Shown here: positions 21,708-48,249 of the stretch, one piece after another
Layout of the letters: each line of letters begins with the position of its first letter
Position numbering within the stretch: position 1 is the stretch's first letter
Source: Channa striata
Lineage: Eukaryota > Chordata > Actinopteri > Anabantiformes > Channidae
Assembly: GCA_033026295.1 (NCBI GenBank)
Contig: CM065180.1
Coordinates: 23,861,023-23,925,022, forward strand
DNA: 64,000 nucleotides
Reading direction: 5' to 3'
Position numbers and translations under genes: made by a program
The notes under the pieces: generated by a model
The model's database searches: none
Seen by the model: only the letters and a program-made list of their open reading frames with translations
Told to the model about the DNA's origin: nothing

Positions 21708-24700
21708 TCAGTTTTCTGTGAAGACCGGATTGTCTGCTTCTTCATCCAAGCTCACGACTTGTCTCTGCGAGAGCAGCCATTGAAAGGGTCAGTGCATTAT
21801 GCTGCAGGTGTCACTAATGTAACAGAACATAATTACATTCTGGACCCACCTTTGGGTAGGAGTAACCGTCGGGGCTGTGGCTCCTCCAGATGTGCACCTG
21901 GTCCTCGGTGGTTTTCTGGTAGACGGGGTTGTCGAAGTGAACGGTGTTGATGTTCTTCAGCCTGTAGTTCCTCCACAGCAGCACGCCGCCAAAAGCCACC
22001 AGACACACAATCACTGCACCAGAACGAGAGACGATGTATGACTGCAAACTGTTTCCGTTACCTAAAAGCAATTTATGCATGACGCAGGTTTGGTGTAAAA
22101 CAACTTACCTAGAGGCAGCACAATGTACAGGGCCGCTGGGGTGGTGGAGGCGGTCTTTGGCACGGTGGCAGCAAATTCACGTCCAACACCTGCAGAAGAA
22201 GTAAAGACAGATAGTGACCTGAGTCTCCTACACAACAGGAGACCAAAGCCACCAGGTTAGTTCCTGAACTGACCTGCAGACGTGACTGAAGCCTCTGCAG
22301 TGGTCTCAGGAACTTTAAGCGTCGCTGGCTGGGGGGAGGACGTCTTCGGTGCAGGTGTGGTCGTCCTCACAGGAGGTGGCGTGGTGGCGGGCAGTGGCTT
22401 CGTTGCAGTGCCAGAGATCACAATAGGAACTTTAGCAGTGGTGTGAGCCTGGGGTTTGGAGGTGGTCCTGAGTGGCAGGCGGGGAGTGGCGGCAGCCGGA
22501 GCAGGTGCTGCTGGTGTCGGCACAGCTGTTGGAGGACAGAATCAGAGGAGGAGTGAGAGCTACTAAAAACTGTCACCGAGCTCCTGTCCCGCATGAGAAA
22601 TGACAGCGTATTTACCCACCAGCTACACAGGTCCTCATATCGCCGGCCAGCGTCATGTTATCGGGACAGACACAGGTATATTTGGGGGGGTGTCTCCCAA
22701 TCTGAGGAGCTGCCAGACACATGAACTCACAGCCGCTGTTGGACACTTGGCACCAGTTCCTTCCTGTAAGAAATAAGGAGATAAAAAAGTGTCTGTGGAG
22801 GCAGAACTATACAAACTCAATACTCGAGTAAAAGTACGAGCACCGGCCCAGATAAAGTAGTCCACTGGAAGTATGGCCAGTTCAGGAGACAGCGGGAGCA
22901 TAAGGAGAGCTTCTGCAGGAGCCATTATTAGTGTGTTTGTGGGTATTTCACATTCATTTATCGTGCCTCATTCTTTTGGTGCCTATTTCTGTTATTGTGA
23001 ACTTGTTTTTCACAGTTTTTGGTCCATTATTTTTTCACACCCACGAGTACAAGTACAGTGCAACAGGGTGCAATACTTAGCATCCTCTTATTTTGAAAGG
23101 ACAGAAAGAGGAAAACAACGGAAACACTAAGAGGGTCTTTAATACACATTCAAATAATACAAATGCCCCTTGACAATAATTTAGTTGAGGTACATTTTCA
23201 AGGAATTTATTTTAATTTTCATTATTTTACTCTAATGTTTTCTCTTACACTCCATCTTTCTTTACAGATCCTGAATGAGCATCATTTTATTACATTAAAG
23301 TTGGAGTTAAATTTTTATCCCCCTACCTGCAATTTGATAAAGGGGAAGCAATGCGTGATAAAAATGAATTCTTATTAGTGTCTGATGAAAGGAAATATGT
23401 ACTTGCTAATTGTGAATTATGCTGATAAAGAACAATTATTAATTTTACTGTGACCGTGATCTATTAGAGCTGCCAGTGTTGCCTGGTGTCCCATGTCTCG
23501 TACCTTCAGGCTGTTTGAGGTTATGGTAAAGAATAATGTCTTCAGGGGACAGTAAGTGCTCTGCCACAGGTCCGATGTCTTCCCCCGTCAGCCTGTTTGC
23601 ACTGAGGATGGCGTTGTTGCTGATGTCTGTCCAGAAAACGCGCTCCTAAAAGGACAAAGCAGCAGAACGTTAACATTTAAGGGCCTGGGCACTAATGAGG
23701 AAAACTGCTACCCACAAAATGTCATTCATGTTACAGCAAACAGTACTGAGCTAGTTTCTAAAGGTCCACAGCCCTGAGAATCAAGCTAACAGAGATTCAC
23801 AGCTGGTTTGTGTGTCTGTGTGGGACCCGTTAATGCATTATTAACTTAGGAAATGAGTGAGTCCTAGTTTAATGACTTAAAAAAATCAACATTCATCAAT
23901 ATGAGACAGGTGGTAAATATTCACCTCAAACACAGTGATGCCCAGAGGGTGGGCCAGCTGGTGCTCGTCAGTGATGAGGGTGCGTCGGTTTCCGCCCTGC
24001 ACGTCAATACTGGAGAGGCTGTGAAGCTTAGAGTCAACCCAGTAGAGCCGCTGGTTCAGCAGGTCTGTGGGGACGAGGGGGGGACCAGTCAGACCAGAAC
24101 CACCACCGGTAAAACTACTTGAAAACAGAGACGTGGACACGGATGCTTGGCTTTACCGAGTGTGATGCCGTTAGGCCACACGATGCCGTCAGTGACCAGG
24201 GTGGTGCGGTCTCCTCCGTTAAGACCCCCCTTCTCAATCTTAGCGGGATTCCCCCAGTCGGTCCAGTAAATGAAGCTGGGAGAAGTAAAAATCCAGTCAA
24301 TTAAAATACTCACAAAACTGCTCGTTTTAGTCACGACTGCGAGTTCGACTCCATTTTGAAGCAATCTGGGGGCGTTAATTCCACCAAATGAGCTGCGAAC
24401 TGTTCGAGTTCTAAAGATTTAAATTTCCTGAAACAATATCTCGTGTCTGTGCTCGTAATTATTAGAGAGCTTGACGGAATTCCCGTAGTAATTCGCCGAC
24501 AGCCTTTTAAAAGTCACAGATGTCCAGTGGAAAAGATTGTTGTGATGATGAAATGAACACGTGCAGAACCACAGAACCTGGCAAAGATTGGACTGTTATC
24601 ACTGAATTTTAGTGACTCACTTGCTGTGGGGGTCGACCACGATGGCGCGAGGTTTTGACAATTCTTGGTCAAAGAGGGTTTTGCGACGGCTACCATCAGC

Positions 24701-27700
24701 AGTTACCACGGAGATGGTGCCGCGGATGCTGTCAGTCCAGTACAGGTTACCGTGGATCCAGTCGAAGGCAATGCCTTCAGGAGCGTCGATCTCGCTGCCA
24801 ATCACCACGCTGTGACGAGCCGAGTCTTCAGCCGAGTCCATCTGAGCTCTGGGTCAGAAACGAAGAGCTGGTGTCAGGCAAGAGTAAAGGGAACAGAAAA
24901 CGGATTCTAATCGGACTCGTTTTAGCTCACCTGTAAATCTTCTTCTGGGACATGTCGGACCAGTAGATCTCTTTGGTCGCCATGTTCATGTCCAGAGCCA
25001 CGACATTCTTCAGACGGGGAATGACTCTTGTGTATTCGCTTTTGTCCAGGGTCATTTTTCTGACCTCATGATGGTTAGTAAAGAAAAGGTAGGCTATGGT
25101 CCCTGCGAGTCAGAGCAGATGACATGGGTTTTATTCGAGGGATTGAGTTTCTAAGAAATCAGCACAGACTCTAAGGACGAGCTTTTTATTTGAAGCAGCT
25201 CCACTTTTACTCGCTGCTGTTTTTCTCTGAAGCAACACTGATCTTTGTCCTGTAAAAGTGCACAACCCGAGCTACATGACAAATGGGCAAAAGCGACAGA
25301 CGTTTTCAGCTTATGTAAGCGTCAAAAAGGTTCAAGCACACAAACATTTACCGACGGCCTTGCAGGCTTTGGTTGCAGGGTCGACTTGGTAACCTTCCTC
25401 ACACTCGCACTTGTAACTGCCAATCTGGTTGATGCAGATCTGGCTGCAGGCGTCCGGGTTGGCACACTCATCGATATCTGACAAAGAATCACAGAGAGAA
25501 TTATGACATCCCTTTTTATCGGACAGCGCAGACGGTGCTTGAGCCAGAGTAAACAGATTTTGGGCATCAGTAAATGTGACATGAAGTCGGAGAAACCGAG
25601 CAGCAGATGGACTTTGACCATTTCTAATAGTCAGGCAGGTCGGGGCCCAATCAACAATTTAAAGAATTACTGGGATATAAGATTTAAATGATAAAGTCAG
25701 TGAGGGACACTGCCTGATGTTTTTCATTTCAGCACCAAACGGACTTTAAGACAACGATGGTTCACGTTAGGTTGAGGTCAGATGCTCCAGACGTCCAGAC
25801 AAAAGCGGTTACTTTCAGCAGTCGGAGATCTTTGTCTGCGGACACGCCACAGATGATGCTGCTTTCTACAGTCAAAAACACCAGGTATTCACGATTCAAA
25901 CTTGGACTAAATGTAACCCTGTAGGAAGACTTCTTTAACAAAATCTGTTACCGAGCTCCTGAATCATAATTCTTCCGGAACTTTTGGCAAAAAAACGTTT
26001 CAAACTAAACAAAAATAATTCATCTTAAATAATTACGGTATCTGCTTAAATGATCAGGTTGTTACCTTCACAGCGTTTTGCGTTGACCAGGCTGAATCCA
26101 GCAGGACAAAGGCACTCGTAGCCGATCTTCAGGTCATTGCAAACGTGAGAGCAGCCGCCATTGTTGTACAGACACTCGTTGGAGCCTGCGGTGGGAAGAA
26201 GGAAGTGAGAACGGAAGCTGCAGACAACAGTAACTAAGCAGGAGCCCCCTGGACTCACCGCATTCCCTCAGAGGCTCGTCGGACCAATCCCTGCAGTCCC
26301 GCTGCTTGTCACACACTCTCTCCATGCTGATACACTCTCCGCTGCGGCACTTGAACCTGGCCGGGGCCTCGCACCGGGTCTCTGCGCATCATGAAGAACA
26401 GGCATCATCAGTCGGAATTTCACATGGCTGCCAGTAACCAGAGCAGGAGCGGGTGCGGTGCTCAGCGTGACCTCAGGTCCGCGTTCTACTAAACTCGGGA
26501 GCTTTGGCCAGTTTTGGGAACCTCTATTCAAAAATAGATCCACTCATCACTTACAAATGGCCTGATTTGAGAAACCTTTCCAAAAAAGCCACACCTTGAT
26601 CCATCGGAAATGATCGCCAAGTTTCTAATCGCCCTTTTCTTTCAAAGATACAAACGATTCTGCTGCTGGGCAGAACATTCGCCACCATAAAAAAGTTAAC
26701 ACACGTGAACATGGTGAGACTCTGGGTCACAAAATTTTCCTGTTAGATAGTAGCTAAGCTTGGAGCAGTCCTTCAAACACGTCTGCGAATACTGAAGACA
26801 AAACGTCCGTATAAAAGACAAAGTTAGTAATGAACCGTTCTTCACTTTGCTGTTACAAAGGGACAAAACATAGGCTTTAAAATTGTATCATACTTAATTT
26901 TTCCATCACAAATGTACCGATCTGTCTTTAGACCCGGGCACCCAACTGAGACGCCACTCACATCATGATGGGTTCATGATCTTTTAATTGTTACGGGAGT
27001 TTGTGTCTGTTCTGCTGCTAATTAAAAAATGGTGCCCTGGTCTTGCTCTTGCACGGACTCAGATTTATGTACATGATAAGTCATTAATTTGTCCTACAAA
27101 AATCACACTTTAAGTTTTTGTTGGTTCTGTTCTTGGTCCTCTGCTATTATCTATTCACATCTCTCCAACTGAGATAATTATACAGTGTATATGTTTTAAT
27201 ATTTACGCTGATAATTTTTAGCTTTATGTCCAAGGAAAGCTGGATGACATTTCTGGTATCCTTAGGCTTCAGACGTGCATTAGCTCTGAAAATTGTTTAT
27301 TAAATAATTTCTTGCCGCAGGTCGAGGTTCGTACCATTGACGCAGCCCATCTCATCGCTCATGTCCCGGCAGTCGTACTCGTGGTTGCACTGACGGCTCC
27401 CGTGGATGCAGGTGCCGTCACCACACTGGAACTCATCTGGCCGACAGGTGGGATGTGCTACGGTAACGCCACATGAAAGAATTTGTTTAGGAGTCCAACA
27501 GATGGAGGCTTAAAGTTAAATAAAGGTTGAGGGGTTTTGAAATCGCTCTTACCGCAGCCGTCCTCGTCTGATCCATCCAGGCAGTCGGCTCCTCCGTCAC
27601 ACTTCCAGCTGTCGTGGATGCACTCTCCGCTGCCACATCGGAACTCCAGGGACGAGCACGGATGGCTGACAGCAGTGGCCGGTCTCCTCGTACCACAGGT

Positions 27701-30700
27701 CTGGGGCCACTCGTCTGAGCCGTCGGGGCAGTCGGTGTCACCGTCGCACATCCACAGACGGGGAACGCAAACAGTGTTGTTGCACTGGAAAGACGTAGCG
27801 CTGCAGGTGACAGGAGGACAGGACTCCTCGTCGCTGCCGTCGTCGCAGTCGGCCTCGTCGTCACACACGAAGTAGGACGACACGCACTGGCCACTCCTGC
27901 AGCTGAACTCTGTGTTCGTGCATTGCTTTGGTGCTGAGAGAGCAGAGATGTGACATCAGAGATCGGGAACGGAACGAGAAAGGGAAGCTGCACATCCTCC
28001 GAGGGGGGCGTTCACTCACCACAGCTCACTTCATCGGCTCCGTTCTCACAGTCGGCTTTGCCATCGCAGCGCCAGCTGCTCGGTACGCACTGGTTCAGAT
28101 GGTCTGCACAGCTGAACTCTGCCGGTCTGCAGGTTTTAGCCCCTGCAAGTGAAACTTAAGGAACTCAATAACTGAGAAGACATAATCCTTGGGGGACTGA
28201 CAGGTCAAAGACACAAGAAACAACTAGGAGACACTTCATACTCACAGCAGGTACCAGGAAGTTCCTCAGTGGCATCTCCACAGTCGTCTGTGCCGTCACA
28301 CACCCACCTGAGTGGGATGCATTTGCCGTTGCCACACTGGAACTGGTTGGATCCACACGTGGTCAGTGCACCTGCATTACACAGACACAAAGACACATTT
28401 CAGCGAATAAAAGGCTGGTGGCCGTCCTCTGTCAGAGACCAGCCCAGGCAGACTCCCTCTGTGAAACCCAGACACAGCTGCAAAAGGAAAGAACCACCAT
28501 GACGCACTGTGGAGGGACTATTCGATATAACACCACCCTTTAAGACTCTGCCGTTGGTTCCGGGTTTTCACGGGTCAGTTTGCCCTTTTGTGATCCTGCG
28601 TTGTAAAGACAAATGTGTGAACTGTGATTAAGTGCTTCCATTCCCTGAATCCTGGTGGACTTTGTGCACAGTAAATGTGGCTATTACACAGAGAGACAAA
28701 AAAACCTTTTTGTGTGTAAAAATAGAAGAAGCTCTGTGAAAAAAATGCAAAATTAACACAAATAAATCAAAGCGTTTGATGGAGAGAGTCCAAACGTTTC
28801 TGTGGTCAGTCTCCGTTTACTGGTTCTTCAGAAAAGCAGAGAAAAGGGACATAAACAGGTCAAAGTGTCCAGCCTTTAGCCACCACCATCAGTGGCAAGT
28901 TCATTATCCTCATTTTTCCAGTGTCCCAGGGTCCCAACCCCCATCTTCACTGGACCCAGTGAAACCACTGAACTGGAAAGACTAGTTAAGGGACCAGGGG
29001 CCATTTGGTCCTCTGGGCCTGTCACAAACAGGTGCTCGTCCTAAAACCAGCGAGGAAAGTTGTGACAGAAACACCCCTCGGCTCAGGACCATGACCTGCA
29101 TTTCCTGCTGCACACACGACTGAACGGGGACGACGGTGGACAGACTTTGTTTTGTGTCTTGTTGTTCTTACTTAAAGTCTCTTTGTGTTTGTACAACGTA
29201 CAAGTGTTTGAAATATTACCGTCATCATCATCATCATCATCATCATTCCTGCTGTGAGTTGTTTTCTCATCAGTCTTTGTCCTGATCCTGAGACGATCGT
29301 TCTTAGGTTCGGGAAATACCTTCAGAATAAGAGCGTGTGCCGGTTTCAGGGTCTCTGTCCAACACCGTGAATATCTGCGTTTCAGGGAGGAAATCTGAAT
29401 GAACATTTACATTTTGAAAAGTTTGGGCCCATGAAAAACAACAACGGAAAAACACGACTCTGTCGGAGAGGTTTTTTCTCTTCGAGCTTGTGCAGCTTTG
29501 GGGACAAGGCTTCAGTACGGGTTGTAGTATTTCATACGACTCCATAATTACAAGCTGTAATTTAGTGAAGCCACTGATTTCTTATCTTTATGGCCAAAGT
29601 TGTGAAAGACGCCGTCATAAAGAGAAGAACCGGTTTCAACAAATCACATCATGCAACTGCCTAAAGCTGAACATTCATCAAAATATCACGATCATTTCTC
29701 CAAACTGCTGAAAGTAGAACGTGCTGCTCTTGTGGACGAATCCGTTCTCATCAACTTGGTTTCAGTGTTTGCGACAAAAACCTGGATAAAAAGCTTCAAA
29801 GGACGATTTTAAAATTCTCTTGTTCCCTGGATTTTAAATAAAATTTTATTTGTTTGCCATTTTTAATTTAATTTATTTTCTCTGTAAAGTTTTTGGTCAA
29901 ATTATGTTTTACCCATGTTTTTTTTATATGTTTCATCTTTTTTATAATTTTGTTTGAACAATTTTAATTTAGAATGATTATATATCTTGAATTTTTTTAT
30001 TATTGGTGCACCGGTCTGACTGTCCACCTTTGTTTATGGCTTTTACCGCTATCACTGTTTTGTTTCCATTTGATCGATCGAATTGTGTGCTGGAGAATAA
30101 AAGAAGATCAAACAAGCAAACCGTGGTAACAAAGTGTTCGTGTGACTTTTTGAGTTGCAGAGCTCAGCAGAACAGAACCAAAAGACCCAAAACTATAGAA
30201 GGTAATAAACAGGCACAGAATGAACAAAACCAGAAACCAAAACTGTGGAAAACGTTCAATCCAAAAAGACCAACAAACAAAAAAAGAATTTAAAATGGAC
30301 ACAAAACAAACAAAAGTGAATTTTAAAACACTCTAGAGTTCCTATGGAAACGTGTCGGTTAATTTGAATAATTTGATAATAATTTGTTAATTTGACGACA
30401 TTTCCAACACTGAACAAGACAAACCAACGGTTTTTCTCCCAGCTCGGATTCTCTGGAGCCGACGTCTCGTTACCCAAACCGGTTATTTACTTATTGGGCT
30501 TAAAGTTCAGCCCGGGAACGAAAAGTGGACAAATCACAAATGCCTCTGCTTGTTTAATCGATTGTGTGTGACACGAGACAGGAAACTAATTCAAAGGAAG
30601 AACACGCGCACGTTTATAGTGAAGACACCGTGACGTGAGTCTGTGTAAACGTGTGGGAGAGACGGGGACGGAGACGCCCCGCAGTGTCTTCGGGGACCAG

Positions 30701-31502
30701 TTCCAACACATCTCCTCATGGTTTCCCAGAAGCACCGGCGCACTGGGAACAGGTCTGACGGCGTGAGGAGGACGCTCGGGTCTCTGAGCACGTTGGTCGT
30801 AGTATTTGTCAGAGGACGTGAGCTTCAGTAACGACACGTCAAAATGCACCTTGGTTTTCTGGAAATCCTCCTACTTTGTTCTTCAAACCACGAAGTGATT
30901 TCTTCAAATATTCGTTTTACTCTAGAGTTGGTGCAGATCTTCTTACTGAAACCATCTGACACGTTAAGGTGCCAACGGCAGTGATGGGGCTGATTTTCAC
31001 ACTTTATGTCCCTCGACCCACAATGAAACCTGAGTCCATCAGATCCTGCTTTAACGACCGGAACCTCAGGCCTGCAGGTCCTTCAGGGGGGCGGGGGGGG
31101 GGGGTGTGCATCATGTTGGAGACGGTCACTCCGACTCTTTTCTGCGGGATGGAGACACAAGCGGGGCTCCTTGGTCCCACTTCATTGGGGGAAACCCGGG
31201 CTCCACAAACCGGCTCGTCACTGGCTTCGCGCCGTCCGGCTTCATTCAAACTCAAAACGCTCGTCTCCCGATGAAAAGTGCCGGACTGTGGCCGGTCTAA
31301 CGGACTGGGGACGGGCTCGGGTTTTCCTAGAACCCAGACCTGACCTACATTACGGGAGCAGCGGCGCCCTCCCCCCGTTACGCGCACCGCCCGGGCGCTT
31401 TGTGCGGGCGGGCGGACACACAACGAGCCGTTAGTTTGAGACGGACTCACCTGGAGCCTGGAGCAGGACGCAGGTGAGAAGCAGCAAAACCCGCCGTTCC
31501 AT
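21708..31502 (-). CDS. ldlr: Low-density lipoprotein receptor
   Basis: Cell-surface receptor that takes up ApoB/ApoE lipoproteins by clathrin endocytosis. Eighteen exons, as in human LDLR, give 890 aa: 31451-31502, 28246-28371, 28020-28142, 27553-27933, 27335-27457, 26259-26381, 26066-26185, 25352-25477, 24931-25102, 24621-24848, 24157-24275, 23925-24064, 23504-23645, 22620-22763, 22274-22525, 22109-22189, 21850-22013, 21708-21764. Order: signal peptide MERRVLLLLTCVLL; seven LDLR class A repeats (exons 2-6, three in exon 4); EGF-A NECLYNNGGCSHVC; calcium-binding EGF-B DIDECANPDAC; YWTD propeller (exons 9-13); EGF-C; an 84-residue Thr/Pro/Ala-rich O-glycosylation region; one membrane segment (ALYIVLPLVIVCLVAFGG); and FDNPVY, the endocytosis motif, followed by QKTTEDQVHI. 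The tail adds a second DNPVF after VSLDEEA. EGF-A has Tyr where human has Asp299, a PCSK9-contact residue. LA1 ends DATEE rather than GSDE. Confidence 0.97.
26650..27000 (-). repeat. Unclassified dispersed repeat, copy B
   Basis: In the ldlr intron between the exons for class A repeats 6 and 7. Read on the minus strand it matches copy A at about 19090-19345 over several blocks, including CATTACTAACTTTGTCTT and GAATGTTCTGCCCAGCAGCAGA. The copy is somewhat longer than A because of small insertions. No coding frame. Confidence 0.65.
28372..31450 (-). other. ldlr: ldlr intron 1
   Basis: A 3.1 kb intron, the longest in the gene. It contains a (TCA)n microsatellite at 29221-29247 and a G-run of GGGGGGCGGGGGGGGGGGG at about 31086-31104. 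The part next to exon 1 is CpG-rich and may carry promoter-proximal elements. No exon seen. Confidence 0.6.
29221..29247. repeat. (ATC)n microsatellite
   Basis: Eight to nine TCA/ATC trinucleotide units in ldlr intron 1. Confidence 0.9.
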
Positions 31503-31720
31503 GTTCTGTCGGGGACCTGGTCTACGGGCTCAGGTCCGGACTCCTTGTGAGGATGGAAACCGTTTGACCACAGCCATCAGAACTACTTCAATGGGGTCCA
31601 GAGGTGGGCGGCGCCCAGACGGGCCCCGGGTCGGGGGGGAAGGCGGGACCTGGAGTGGTGTGATTCCCGAGGCGGATGGGGGGCGGGTTTTCCTTCAGGA
31701 CGGGGGGGCGGAAAAACACC
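31503..31720 (-). promoter_or_regulatory. ldlr: ldlr promoter with sterol regulatory element
   Basis: GC-rich sequence immediately upstream of the ldlr start. On the minus strand it contains ATCACACCAC at 31655-31664, which fits the SREBP site consensus TCACNCCAC and differs by one base from the human LDLR element. It is flanked by GC-box candidates ACCCGCCCCCC (about 31679-31690) and GGTCCCGCC (about 31642-31650). The element lies about 150 bases upstream of the start codon, similar to the human arrangement of an SRE between Sp1 sites. Function is inferred from this layout. Confidence 0.65.
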
Positions 31721-33221
31721 CGGGGCCACAAGTAGGAGGGAAAAACTGGTGGGACCGGACATTAATATTCAGAGATTCAGTGGTTAATCAGCTCGAAATA
31801 TTTTAACATTTCGAATAAAAATTAAGTAAATATAAAAGGTTTAAACATTTTTAAAAATGTTAAGAATTTAATATTTACAAAAACTGGGTCAGTATTTTAA
31901 AAATAACATCAAAATATTAGAATAAAACCGTTTGAACAGATTAAGAAAAGACATTCTGACCAATTTCGTCTTTACAGTCAAGTTTAAATATTTCAAAGAA
32001 AGTCTGAATGATTTTGAGAAAACTGACTTTCTCAAATTATTCTTAAAAACACATTCAGAGTTTAATTTAAAATGTGGAGTTTTTTTTACCATCTCTAACA
32101 ATGTTCATAAAGGTTTTCAGTGTTTCCTCCCTCGGCAGGAGTTTGTCTGTTTGTGTCGGATTTTTAAAACCAACTGTCCCCATGGAAACGTGACGTCCCC
32201 AGTCCGCCGGTCTGAAGTCCGGACTGTGTCCGAGGATGTGGCCTGTGTGGGTCTATAATTTGGCATGAGGCCGAGTCGAGCAGAGTTTCAGCAAAAACAT
32301 CTGTGATGAAGTGATAATAATGTACATGTAAGAACTTTAATTGCTTTCTGAAACATGGTTTAATAAACTAAGAAATTAGGACCTCTATACTGTTATTAGT
32401 TTGTCAATGCAAACTGGTTTTGAAGTGGTTTAATCTTTGAATCTGAATGTGAAATGTGAACATTTCATTTTTCTGCAGAAACACACAGGACGAATATGAA
32501 GTAAATATATTAACATCAGGTTCTAGTTCTCTTGTCATTTGTCACACTGATGCTCAGACAAAGACGGTGTTTGAAGTTCACTGTGTGTGAGGTAGAACTT
32601 CAGATGAAGTCATTAGCACATCTTTGACCTTCACAGCTCGACTTCCTCGTCTGAGGTTTGTTGGCTCTCGTTAAAAAACGTTCATAATGGTACAAAGTCT
32701 GTTGTAGCAGTGAGGCTTGTATCGGAGGAGGAGGAGGAGGTGGTGTGGAGATGAAGAACATCTGAGTGGATCAAACATGGACGAGGCTCAGGACACAGTG
32801 CACACTCACGGGACACAGATCACAAGCAGGTGTGCGCTCAGGTCCTGACGTCAGCGTCGACCTCCTGCTGAAGCGTTTCCTGTCAGGAATCATGTCAGCA
32901 CATGTATCAGGACACAATGAGTCCACGATGGAAAGTGTTTGGACCACTCCGGGACAGTGCCAGGGGTCTTTAGTCTTCGTCTCTGACCAGATTTTCATAA
33001 AAGGTAAATAGACGGTTGTTTGGGATCGAGGGAGGAAGCTCAGCTGTGCAGCAAACGGTCCTGCTCAATCAGATCCACTTTGAAACTTGCCAACTTGTTG
33101 ATTGTATCTCGGTGAAACTGGATCCCACACAGGCGGTTTTAGGGAAACACACCCCTTTCCTGGAACCGACTCCCTTTCTCAGCCGCCCTGAACCCGTTCT
33201 GGTTCTTCCAGTAACCCCCCC

Positions 33222-33258
<37 letters not shown>

Positions 33259-33700
33259 AGGATCTTGAAAGTCCAGTTCTCCCAGATTCAGAGTTTTTCT
33301 TTCACTCTGATGCAGCAATAGCTCTCAAGTCTTTTTCTACTTTTAGCATATTCTGACTGAACACTTGCACTTTTTGGGTGTGTGTGTGTATGTGGACAGG
33401 AACAGGGACCGGGACCGGGACCGGGAGTGTGGCCCTGGTTAGTTTCAGCGCCCATTTGGTTTCGGGTGCTGGTTGGACATGAAACACAGACCTGCATCTG
33501 TGAGGACAGACGTGGGCGTCTCACATGGGACAAACTGCCAATAATCCACCTTCAGGCTCGGCCGAGGCCTCGGACACACGGACGACGAACCCTAATTAGA
33601 GTGTGTGTGTTTGTCTGGGCCGGTTCACACGGCACCACCTCGCGCACCGACGAGACAACTGCAGTTCTGGGGAAAAAGCAAAGCTCAGACGCCTCAATTA
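31721..33700. other. Intergenic between ldlr and smarca4
   Basis: AT-rich near ldlr, mixed further on. Holds the (AC)n microsatellite at 33222-33256 and a short GGGACC tandem (about 33402-33424). No exon-like sequence. Confidence 0.5.
33222..33256. repeat. (AC)n microsatellite
   Basis: About 17 uninterrupted CA units preceded by a C-run. Confidence 0.95.
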
Positions 33701-33709
33701 TCAGATGCC

Positions 33710-33715
33710 TTTATT
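33710..33715 (-). terminator. Likely smarca4 poly(A) signal
   Basis: Minus-strand AATAAA about 610 bases after the smarca4 stop codon. The stretch 33716-34321 is taken as 3' UTR. Confidence 0.5.
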
Positions 33716-34321
33716 GTACTTTTTGGAATCCAGTGACACTGACACGAGAAAATGGTCCCACCCCCCCCCTTTACATACACAACCTGAGAGGGAGAGGCTG
33801 CAGGGTGGGAGGTACCGTGATCCCGCCTTTAGTCTTAAATTAAACACAGATAACAGTGAAGACACATCCAGGTGACTTTCCACAGACACGCACGACATGC
33901 ATTCAAAAAGGGGCTTCAGGGACCACACGGGCTCCTGGTTCACATGTTTGCTTTGTATTAAAGTAAGAGACGACAAAATTAATACCACTTAAAAAAGAGC
34001 TGTCTGTCTTCATGGCCCACGATCAGTCTATAATTCAGGCTCTGCTGGGTTTCCACTTACATGAGAAAAACAAAAAAGGCAAAGACACTACTATTCATAC
34101 TGGGAAAATCCTTTAAATATGGGAGTGAAAGGTTCACATCTTTCAGATTTTTATTGGTTTTTAATTAATGGTTTGCTGAGAATACAATAGTCTCACTAAA
34201 AAAAAAATCAGCTCATCTAGGTAAAACTAACCCATTTCCACTGACTGACTGTCTCCCAGCTGCATCTAAGGAAAGTATATAAAGTCCAGTCAGTCGTTGG
34301 TCCAGTCTGGGGTGGTTCCCT

Positions 34322-48051
<13,730 letters not shown>

Positions 48052-48249
48052 CTCTCAGGGGAGAACTTTGTGATAGCAGCGAATAGCACCAAGTACCCCT
48101 GGAAAGTCAGATGACAAGAGAAATTAAAGAAATGATCTCACAATAGAAAACCCAACACAGCATCATCACATATGGTTATTTAAGAGGGAAACGAAGCACT
48201 AGAATAAATCCAATAAAAAAGGATTTATCCCCAACGAAGAACTGTTTTT

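Noticed and set aside
31004..31806. Long frames on both strands around ldlr exon 1
   Set aside because: Explained by GC-rich promoter sequence; only the signal-peptide exon at 31451-31502 has support.
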